From Acidimicrobiia bacterium (GTDB taxonomy: Bacteria > Actinomycetota > Acidimicrobiia > Spongiisociales > UBA5794), in assembly GCA_030618675.1 (NCBI GenBank), contig JAUXCV010000072.1, forward strand, positions 1 through 7,466: a stretch of 7,466 bases of DNA, given 5' to 3'. Positions 1 to 4,867 of this stretch are shown here, in pieces. Below the pieces are notes generated by a model, which saw nothing but the letters and a program-made list of their open reading frames with translations, searched no databases and was not told the origin of the DNA. Each line of letters starts with the position of its first letter. Position 1 is the first letter of the stretch. The translations under genes were made by a program, and so were the position numbers.

Positions 1-683
1 GCGCCTTCCCGTTCGGCGAGACGCACCGCCGCATCGAGGTCCCGCCATTCGGTGAGTCCCCACGATCGCAACCCCGACGGATCCGCCGGAGCGCCCTCGT
101 CGTTGCGGTAGCCGACCACCAGCACCGGATAGCCCGATTCAACGAGGCTCGGAATCATGCGGAGAGCCTGGCTCCGGCGGTTCGTTCCTTTGCCGTGAGC
201 GATGATCACCCAGGTCGAGAGCCGCCCATCGATCAGCCACGCCGGCAACGGACCCAGCTCACCCGGTGCCCGAACCTCTTCGAAGCCGAGACCGAACGCG
301 ACGTCGGGATCGTCCGGGAATGCATCCACGTCGACGCGCGCTCTCACACCGACCCCCGGCTCCCCGGTGTATGGCGTGGCTGCCCACTCGGTTTCCGCGT
401 CGGATCGGTTTAACAGTTCGGTCAGTTGCGTGTACGTCGCCTCGGACTCGAACCCCCAGATTCCTCCACGGGGCGGCTCGTCTGTTCCGGCGATCACGAG
501 TCGCGCCGGAGGTGTGCGAAGTATCTCCACGTCGTACGGGCGCTCGTCTGCCACCGGTTCGAGCAGGTCGGATCGGATCTGGTTCGCCGAGAACCAGGCG
601 ATCCCGAACAGCACGAGACAGCCAATGCCGAGAGCGGCAAGCACGACGGCCCCGGTCCAGCGCGGAATCCTCTCGATGATCAT
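1..683 (-). CDS. Membrane-anchored alpha/beta hydrolase, C-terminus beyond the left edge
   Basis: The open frame on the minus strand starts at ATG 683 and has no stop before the window edge, giving 227 residues plus two bases. Residues about 11-33 are a single hydrophobic stretch (GAVVLAALGIGCLVLFGIAW), read as a signal anchor, so the rest probably faces outward. After a divergent region of about 120 residues comes an alpha/beta-hydrolase core: a beta strand ending in IIAHGKGTNR (about 160-169, the usual oxyanion-loop HG motif), then VLVVGYRNDEGAP (187-199) and TEWRDLDAAV (211-220). The expected nucleophile elbow GxSxG should follow just past the edge, so catalytic competence cannot be judged. 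An in-frame TAG lies 12 bases upstream, so this is the earliest ATG; no clear Shine-Dalgarno precedes it. It follows the enoyl-CoA hydratase by 64 bp in the same direction and may be the last gene of that operon. The substrate is unknown. Confidence 0.85.
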   Translation of the reverse strand, partial: MIIERIPRWTGAVVLAALGIGCLVLFGIAWFSANQIRSDLLEPVADERPYDVEILRTPPARLVIAGTDEPPRGGIWGFESEATYTQLTELLNRSDAETEWAATPYTGEPGVGVRARVDVDAFPDDPDVAFGLGFEEVRAPGELGPLPAWLIDGRLSTWVIIAHGKGTNRRSQALRMIPSLVESGYPVLVVGYRNDEGAPADPSGLRSWGLTEWRDLDAAVRLAEREG

Positions 684-747
684 GTCGACGCGAGGCTATC
701 GGGTCGACGAGTCTTGCGGCACCGCCGCCCGACGTTGATCGATCGGC

Positions 748-1515
748 TCACCGCCCGGTGAAGTCCGGCTTCTGCTTGGCCAGGAACGCGGCAACGCCGA
801 TACGGGCGTCTCCCGTGCCGAAGACGCCCGCGAACTCGGCCGCTTCGATCTCGAGACCCTCCTCAAGGGACACTCCGAGACCGTCCCTCACAGAGCGCTT
901 CACCGCCGCGTAAGCCGCCGTCGGTCCGGCGGCGAACCTCACCGCATCGGTCATCGCTGCTTCGCCCAGTTCGTCCGACGCGACGACCTTGTCGGCGAGA
1001 CCGAGTTCGAGCGCCTCCTCCGCGTCGATCTGGCGGCCGGTGAGACACATCTTGAGCGCCCGCTGGTATCCGACAAGCCTCGAGAGACGCTGTGTTCCTC
1101 CGGCGCCCGGGATGATCCCGAGCAGGATCTCGGGCTGACCGACGCGTGCGTCGTCTGCGAGGTAGCGGAAGTCGGCGCCCATCGCGAGTTCGAAGCCACC
1201 GCCGAGGGCGAAACCGTTGATCGCGGCGATCGTCGGTTTCTCGAGACTCTCGAGGTCCTTGACGACCGCTGATAGATCACCCGCAAGGTCGGCCTCTCCG
1301 TCACGATCGAACGCGGCCTGGAACTCGGTGATGTCGGCACCGGCCGCGAAATGGGGACTTCCGGTGATCACAACCGCACGCACGTCCGGAGCGGCCGCCT
1401 GCGTCACGGCGAGACCGATGTCGCCGATGAGCTCGGCGTTCAGTGCGTTGACCGGTGGCCTGTTCAGGGTGATCCTGGCTACTGCATCCGACACGGTGTA
1501 CTCGACGAGACCCAC
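748..1515 (-). CDS. Enoyl-CoA hydratase/isomerase family protein (crotonase fold)
   Basis: A 255-residue, full-length crotonase-superfamily protein that probably hydrates 2-enoyl-CoA thioesters in the cytoplasm during fatty-acid or branched-chain acyl-CoA breakdown. The two oxyanion-hole regions are present: HFAAGADI at about 55-62 and GFALGGG at 101-107. Both catalytic glutamates of classical enoyl-CoA hydratase align: Glu109 in GGGFELAM and Glu129 in GQPEILLG, followed by the typical IIPGAGGTQRL (134-144). This favours true hydratase activity over the isomerase, dehalogenase or hydrolase branches, but the exact chain length or pathway cannot be told. The start is GTG, chosen because GGAGGG lies 6 bases upstream of it. 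It begins 33 bp after the meaB stop, so the two are very likely co-transcribed, which ties it to propionyl/methylmalonyl-CoA metabolism by context. Confidence 0.93.
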   Translation of the reverse strand: MGLVEYTVSDAVARITLNRPPVNALNAELIGDIGLAVTQAAAPDVRAVVITGSPHFAAGADITEFQAAFDRDGEADLAGDLSAVVKDLESLEKPTIAAINGFALGGGFELAMGADFRYLADDARVGQPEILLGIIPGAGGTQRLSRLVGYQRALKMCLTGRQIDAEEALELGLADKVVASDELGEAAMTDAVRFAAGPTAAYAAVKRSVRDGLGVSLEEGLEIEAAEFAGVFGTGDARIGVAAFLAKQKPDFTGR

Positions 1516-1521
1516 GACGAT

Positions 1522-1527
1522 CCCTCC
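1522..1527 (-). promoter_or_regulatory. Ribosome binding site of the enoyl-CoA hydratase gene
   Basis: On the minus strand the sequence reads GGAGGG, then 6 bases, then GTG. This strong Shine-Dalgarno decides the GTG start at 1515. An ATG overlapping the same motif is out of frame. Confidence 0.75.
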
Positions 1528-1548
1528 ATGGCTGGCGTGGGCCTGAGA

Positions 1549-2460
1549 CTACATGGCGTCGATGATGGTTCCTGCGGCCGACCATGGGTCAACCTCGCGA
1601 GCGGCGACACGGTTGAGGAGCTCGACTCCTCCGGAGTCGAGAGAGGCTCGTCTGCGCAAACCGGCCCTCACGGCGGCTTCGATCTCCCGGGAGGCTCGCT
1701 CCCTCCGGCGTACCTGGAGAGCTTCCGTCTCCGTCAGGTGACGACGGTGGTCGAGGATCGCTGCCCACAGGTCGTCGAGTCCCGTTCCGTCGGTTGCAAC
1801 GGTCGCCACAATTGGCGGTCTCCATGCACGCTCCGGCCCGGCGTCGAGCATGCGAAGCAGTTCGGTCACCGTCTCGTCGACGTCGGGCCGATCAGCCTTG
1901 TTCACCACGAATACGTCACCGATCTCGAGGAGGCCGGCCTTGGCAGTCTGGATCGAATCGCCCCATCCCGGATTCACAGCGACGACAACCGTGTCGGCGG
2001 AGGACGCGACATCGATCTCGGCCTGCCCGACACCGACGGTCTCGATCATCACTTCAGCGAAGCCGATCCCGTCGAGGAGAGCTACGACACGCGGCGTGGA
2101 GTCGGCGAGGCCGCCGAGGTGGCCACGGTTCGCCATCGACCGGATGTAGATCCGCGGGTCGTCGGTGTGGCGCTGCATGCGGATCCGATCTCCGAGAACA
2201 GCGCCCCCGCTGAAGGGACTCGAAGGGTCGACAGCCACGACGGCCACGTTGCCCTGATCAACGGCGAACCCGATGAGGCCATCAACGAGCGTCGACTTCC
2301 CCGCGCCGGGTGCTCCGGTGATACCGGTGGTCCATGCCCCGCCGCCCGACGGGTAGACCGCTGCGAGAACCCGCCTCCCCTCGTCGGTGTCATCCTCGAC
2401 GCAACTGACAAGACGCCCCAGAGCACGACGGTCGCCGAATCTGGCGCGTTCGATAAGCAT
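1549..2460 (-). CDS. meaB: MeaB-type GTPase, chaperone of methylmalonyl-CoA mutase
   Basis: A 303-residue P-loop GTPase of the MeaB/ArgK family (G3E-related SIMIBI class). Known members gate cofactor loading of adenosylcobalamin-dependent methylmalonyl-CoA mutase and protect it from inactivation. Numbered from ATG 2460: Walker A GAPGAGKST at about 49-57; DPSSPFSGG and LGDRIRM (78-95); the family signature RSMANRGHLGG (107-117); ETVGVGQAEID (140-150), the switch/G3 region; and the guanine-specificity motif NKAD (187-190). The C-terminal helix-rich tail, which in relatives contributes to dimer formation, is present. The frame stays open upstream to a TTG at 2493, but those 11 extra codons lie inside a tandem repeat, so I prefer the ATG; neither has a convincing Shine-Dalgarno. 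No mutase gene is visible. The enoyl-CoA hydratase follows 33 bp downstream and supports an acyl-CoA role. Confidence 0.92.
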   Translation of the reverse strand: MLIERARFGDRRALGRLVSCVEDDTDEGRRVLAAVYPSGGGAWTTGITGAPGAGKSTLVDGLIGFAVDQGNVAVVAVDPSSPFSGGAVLGDRIRMQRHTDDPRIYIRSMANRGHLGGLADSTPRVVALLDGIGFAEVMIETVGVGQAEIDVASSADTVVVAVNPGWGDSIQTAKAGLLEIGDVFVVNKADRPDVDETVTELLRMLDAGPERAWRPPIVATVATDGTGLDDLWAAILDHRRHLTETEALQVRRRERASREIEAAVRAGLRRRASLDSGGVELLNRVAAREVDPWSAAGTIIDAM

Positions 2461-2464
2461 GGCC

Positions 2465-2507
2465 GACAGGATACGACAGGAGACAAGAGACAAGAGACAG
2501 GAGACAG
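2465..2507. repeat. Short tandem repeat, GAGACAR units
   Basis: Four consecutive 7-base units fill 2480-2507: GAGACAA twice, then GAGACAG twice. Looser copies of GACAGGA lie at 2465 and 2475. The tract abuts the meaB start on its upstream side and would be read as TTGTCTC/CTGTCTC in the nifU-meaB transcript. Its role is unknown; length variation by slippage is expected for such a tract. Confidence 0.8.
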
Positions 2508-2523
2508 GGTACCGGACACCGGG

Positions 2524-2563
2524 TACGGCCTACTGACTACTGACTACAGCGAGCGCAGCGAGC
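2524..2563. repeat. CTACTGA tandem repeat followed by GC-rich direct repeat
   Basis: TACGG plus one base leads into CTACTGA, CTACTGA and a partial CTAC (2530-2547). Next come two copies of GCGAGC (2549-2554 and 2558-2563) separated by GCA, ending right at the stop codon of the NifU-type gene. The TACGG-CTACTGA block recurs with one mismatch at 4807-4827 in another gap. It lies in the 103-bp gap between two minus-strand genes. I do not recognise a named element. Confidence 0.8.
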
Positions 2564-2866
2564 TCAGATCGCTTCGACGGTCATCACGCCCGGGACGCGG
2601 TCGCGCACGATGCGCTCGATTCCGGCTGTGAGCGTCATCGTGGAGAGTGGACAGCCACCGCACGCGCCGACGAGTTGGAGCGTGACCTTGCCGTTCGCAG
2701 CACCGAGTAGGACCAGATCTCCACCGTCGGCCTGGAGGGCGGGTCGGATGTACTCGAGTGTCGATTCGAGCAGCGAGAGATCGATCTCTCCTGCGCCGTC
2801 GAATCCCGTGTCGGATTGGTCCGTCGGAGAGGCGATCTCGATGACGTTTTCTTGCTCAGCGGCCAT
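2564..2866 (-). CDS. NifU C-terminal domain (Nfu-type) Fe-S scaffold/carrier protein
   Basis: A small cytoplasmic protein of 100 residues from ATG 2866 (102 from an alternative GTG at 2872, two codons upstream). Apart from an acidic N-terminal extension of about 25 residues, it is a single NifU C-terminal (Nfu) domain. The core reads LEYIRPALQADGGDLVLLG, then GACGGCPLS with the CxxC pair at about Cys69 and Cys72 (ATG numbering), then MTLTAGIERIVRDRVPGV. In this family the two cysteines of two subunits jointly bind a [4Fe-4S] cluster that is handed to target enzymes. The client here is unknown. There is no NifU N-terminal domain and no SUF gene alongside, so it is a stand-alone Nfu. It lies 60 bp downstream of murA on the same strand, with a hairpin in the gap, and 103 bp upstream of meaB. 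Confidence 0.9.
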   Translation of the reverse strand: MAAEQENVIEIASPTDQSDTGFDGAGEIDLSLLESTLEYIRPALQADGGDLVLLGAANGKVTLQLVGACGGCPLSTMTLTAGIERIVRDRVPGVMTVEAI

Positions 2867-2879
2867 GAGCACAAGCTAA

Positions 2880-2914
2880 CCCAGGGAGGAGCGCTACCGA
2901 GACGCTTCCCTGGG
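2880..2914. other. Imperfect hairpin between murA and the NifU-type gene
   Basis: Arms CCCAGGGA (2880-2887) and TCCCTGGG (2907-2914) are perfect complements. The stem continues with AGCG (2890-2893) against CGCT (2903-2906) after a two-base bulge, leaving a 9-base loop. It fills the gap after the murA stop. No T-run follows on the minus strand, so a classical terminator is doubtful. It could be an attenuator, a processing site or a 3' stabilising stem. It sits about 14 bases upstream of the NifU-type start and could affect translation there. Confidence 0.6.
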
Positions 2915-2926
2915 AATCACCGACCT

Positions 2927-4189
2927 TCAGATCCGGTCGATGGTGGCGCCGAGAGCGGTCAGTTTCTCGACGAATCCGTCGTAGCCGCGGTCGGCGTGGT
3001 GAGCACCGACGATCGTCGTCGTCCCATCGGCCCGAAGGCCGGCGATCGTGAGCGCCGCGGCGGCCCGGATATCGCAGCCGTCGACTTCGCAGCCGCTCAG
3101 TTCGTCCACTCCCCGAATCACGATGTGCTGGCCATCGGTGTGGATGTCGGCACCCATCCGGTTCAACTCGCCGATGTACCGGAACCGGGCGTCGTACACG
3201 TTCTCGGTCGCGATCGAGGTGCCATCGGCTACCGACAGCAGGGACACCATCTGGGGGTGCATATCGGTGTGATAGCCGGGAAACGGAAGCGTCGCGAAGT
3301 CGATCGGACCGGGCCGGTCGGGTCCCTCGACCGTGATCCAGTCGTCTCCCGACGTGACGACTGCACCGGCATCCGCCAGCTTGGACATCTCCATCCGCAA
3401 GTGCACGGGGACACAATCGCGGACCGTGACCCGTCCGCGGGTCATCGCACCGGCGAACGCGTACGTACCGGCCTCGAGACGATCCGGTACGACGCGATGG
3501 TCGGCGGGGTGCAACTCCCGAACGCCGTGGATCTGGATCGTGGACGTGCCGGCGCCTTCGATCTTCGCCCCCATGGCCGTCAGATAGGCCGCGAGGTCCG
3601 TCAATTCGGGTTCGCGTGCGGCATTCCCGATCGTGGTCGTACCCCTGGCCAGGACGGAAGCGAGCAGGGTGTTCTCGGTGGCGCCCACCGACGGGAACTC
3701 GAGATAGATCTCGGCACCATGCAGGCCGTCCGGCGCCGTGGCTCGGAGGACGCCGTGTTGGAGTTCGAAGACCGCGCCGAGGTTCTCCAGCCCGCCGAGA
3801 TGGAGGTCGATCGGCCGTGACCCGAAGTCATCGCCACCCGGTAGCGCGACTCTGGCTTCTCCGGTCCGAGCGAGGAGCGTGCCGAGGATGAGGATCGATG
3901 CTCGCATCTGTCGGACGAGATCGAGTGGGGCCTCCGGATTCGGCTCCTCCGGAACTTCGATCTCGAGCGTCGTGCCGTCCCGTTCGCAGGTCGCCCCGAC
4001 ATGTCGCAGCACGTCCCCCATGGTCTCGACGTCGAGGATCCGCGGAACGTTCGAGAGGTGGTGGATCCCCGGGGCAAGCAACGTCGCCACCATGTGCTTG
4101 AGCGCAGCGTTCTTCGCCCCGAGAACGGCAACCTCGCCCTCAAGACGAGCGCCGCCGACAACCCGTAGAGATTCGATGTTGGCTGACAT
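2927..4189 (-). CDS. murA: UDP-N-acetylglucosamine 1-carboxyvinyltransferase (MurA), Asp active-site variant
   Basis: Full-length, 420 residues. MurA transfers enolpyruvate from PEP to UDP-GlcNAc, the first committed step of peptidoglycan synthesis, in the cytoplasm. Family features in order: GAKNAALK at 24-31 (Lys26/Asn27 of the substrate site), RQMRAS at 93-98, the catalytic loop PGGDDFGSRPIDLH at 117-130, NAAREPE near 189-195, PDRLEAGTY near 235-243, and YHTDMHPQ near 306-313, whose Asp is the conserved general base. The C-terminal TIVGAHHADRGYDGF is typical. In the loop the usual Cys (Cys115 in E. coli) is Asp120. Natural Asp variants, as in mycobacteria and chlamydiae, are active but resist fosfomycin, which alkylates the Cys. 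MurA is preferred over EPSP synthase because the whole length follows MurA. The start is ATG with no obvious Shine-Dalgarno, so the message may be leaderless or weakly initiated. It is divergent from rpiB across a repeat-filled gap. Confidence 0.96.
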   Translation of the reverse strand: MSANIESLRVVGGARLEGEVAVLGAKNAALKHMVATLLAPGIHHLSNVPRILDVETMGDVLRHVGATCERDGTTLEIEVPEEPNPEAPLDLVRQMRASILILGTLLARTGEARVALPGGDDFGSRPIDLHLGGLENLGAVFELQHGVLRATAPDGLHGAEIYLEFPSVGATENTLLASVLARGTTTIGNAAREPELTDLAAYLTAMGAKIEGAGTSTIQIHGVRELHPADHRVVPDRLEAGTYAFAGAMTRGRVTVRDCVPVHLRMEMSKLADAGAVVTSGDDWITVEGPDRPGPIDFATLPFPGYHTDMHPQMVSLLSVADGTSIATENVYDARFRYIGELNRMGADIHTDGQHIVIRGVDELSGCEVDGCDIRAAAALTIAGLRADGTTTIVGAHHADRGYDGFVEKLTALGATIDRI

Positions 4190-4202
4190 AGATTGAACAC
4201 TA

Positions 4203-4286
4203 GAGGCTGAGTAGATCAGTAGAGCAGTACCAAGTAGAGCAGTACTGATCTACTGATCTACTGATCTACTTCTCCTGGCTAGCCTC
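4203..4286. repeat. Repeat and inverted-repeat cluster in the divergent murA/rpiB gap
   Basis: The 121-bp divergent gap is mostly repeats. GTAGAGCAGTAC occurs twice (4219-4230, 4234-4245). TACTGATC occurs three times in tandem (4243-4266) plus a partial copy. GTAGATCAGTA (4211-4221) is the exact reverse complement of TACTGATCTAC, which occurs three times (4243, 4251, 4259). The outermost bases also pair: GAGGCT (4203-4208) with AGCCTC (4281-4286). The result is a potential cruciform or alternative hairpins between the two start codons. As promoters for both genes must lie here, it could contain operator sites, but I see no clear -35/-10 boxes. Confidence 0.75.
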
Positions 4287-4300
4287 AACACTCAACGACC

Positions 4301-4306
4301 AAGGGG
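4301..4306 (+). promoter_or_regulatory. Ribosome binding site of rpiB
   Basis: AAGGGG, then CAGC, then ATG. The purine-rich motif lies 4 bases before the start, slightly close but the only candidate, and supports ATG 4311 over the in-frame ATG four codons later. Confidence 0.6.
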
Positions 4307-4310
4307 CAGC

Positions 4311-4760
4311 ATGCGGATATCAATGGGGACCGACCACGGGGGGTACTCCCTCAAAGAGGATCTCAAGGCCCGTCTTGTTGCCTCCGGACACGACGTGCTC
4401 GATTTCGGGACCGACTCCGAGGATTCGGTTGACTTCCCCGACTTCGTCGCTCCGGCGGCTCGTGCGGTCGCCTCCGGCGAGGTCGAACGCGGCATCGTGC
4501 TGTGTGGTTCCGGTGCCGGTGCGTCGATCGCGGCGGGGAAGATCACGGGGGTCCGCGCAGCAACCGTCCATGACGTGTACACAGCGCACCAGGCCGTCGA
4601 ACACGACGGACTCAACGTCCTGGCCCTCGGCGGGAGGATCGTTGGCGTCGAACTGGCATGGGAGATCGTGGAGGCATTCCTCGGAGCAGAGTTCACGGGC
4701 GATGAACGGCACGTCCGGCGCGTCGAGAAGATCGACGAACTCGACCGTCGCCGAACCTAG
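4311..4760 (+). CDS. rpiB: Ribose-5-phosphate isomerase B (RpiB/LacA/LacB family)
   Basis: A 149-residue, full-length cytoplasmic enzyme interconverting ribose 5-phosphate and ribulose 5-phosphate in the non-oxidative pentose phosphate pathway. MGTDHGGYSLK (5-15) carries the substrate-binding Asp8-His9. IVLCGSGAGASIAAGK (62-77) carries the catalytic cysteine Cys65, so it uses the E. coli-type Cys base rather than the relocated Glu described for the M. tuberculosis enzyme. VRAATVHDVYTAHQA (81-95) and NVLALGGRIVG (102-112) complete the fold. Two small departures from the common pattern are Ser67 in CGSG instead of Thr, and EHDGLN (97-102) where many members have HND-N. The latter resembles a variant I recall in other RpiB branches and probably does not indicate loss of function. 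Other sugar-phosphate isomerases of the family cannot be excluded. The gene begins the plus-strand run; 107 bp of repeat-bearing DNA separates it from ppk1. Confidence 0.92.
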   Translation: MRISMGTDHGGYSLKEDLKARLVASGHDVLDFGTDSEDSVDFPDFVAPAARAVASGEVERGIVLCGSGAGASIAAGKITGVRAATVHDVYTAHQAVEHDGLNVLALGGRIVGVELAWEIVEAFLGAEFTGDERHVRRVEKIDELDRRRT

Positions 4761-4798
4761 AAGTGTCCTGAGCATTGGAGCCGGAGCCACGAGCCCGA

Positions 4799-4841
4799 GT
4801 ACTGAATACGGACTACTGACTACTGACCCACTACTGACTAC
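4799..4841. repeat. CTACTGA tandem repeat between rpiB and ppk1
   Basis: GTACTGAATACGGA leads into CTACTGA twice (4813-4826), a CCCA interruption, then CTACTGA and CTAC (4831-4841). Positions 4807-4827 match 2524-2544 with one mismatch in 21. Relative to that copy, this one contains an extra stretch of about 11 bp consisting of the CCCA and one more unit. Its function is unknown. Confidence 0.8.
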
Positions 4842-4842
4842 A

Positions 4843-4855
4843 CCGCCGAAGGCGG
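4843..4855. other. Short GC-rich hairpin just upstream of ppk1
   Basis: CCGCC (4843-4847) and GGCGG (4851-4855) form a 5-bp all-GC stem with a GAA loop. It lies 12 bases before ATG 4868 and no T-run follows, so it is not a typical terminator. It could hinder initiation at ATG 4868, which mildly favours the later in-frame ATG at 4895. Confidence 0.55.
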
Positions 4856-4867
4856 CTCCCCGGTAGC

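Noticed and set aside
195..761. Several overlapping plus-strand frames at the left edge
   Set aside because: They are Arg/Ser/Pro-rich shadows of the minus-strand alpha/beta hydrolase, which has a real transmembrane segment and hydrolase motifs.
1351..2631. 426-codon open frame on the plus strand, opposite meaB and the enoyl-CoA hydratase
   Set aside because: It runs antisense to two clear genes, spans their intergenic gaps and the tandem repeats, and its product shows no recognisable domain. Long antisense frames are common in GC-rich DNA.
2880..2914. Rho-independent terminator of murA
   Set aside because: The stem is good, but the minus-strand sequence after it (TTAGCTTG) lacks a U-tract.
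2816..3820. 334-codon plus-strand open frame opposite murA
   Set aside because: It mirrors the codon structure of murA, crosses the hairpin and the start of the Nfu gene, and has no family features.
4203..4270. CRISPR-like array in the murA-rpiB gap
   Set aside because: The units are 8-12 bp and directly adjacent; there are no spacers of uniform length and no cas genes.
4190..4310. Sigma-70 promoter boxes for murA and rpiB
   Set aside because: TTGGTA- and TAGTGT-like hexamers can be picked out, but none have right spacing and they fall within repeats, so the assignment would be arbitrary.
4843..4855. Rho-independent terminator after rpiB
   Set aside because: The stem is only 5 bp and no T-run follows on either strand.
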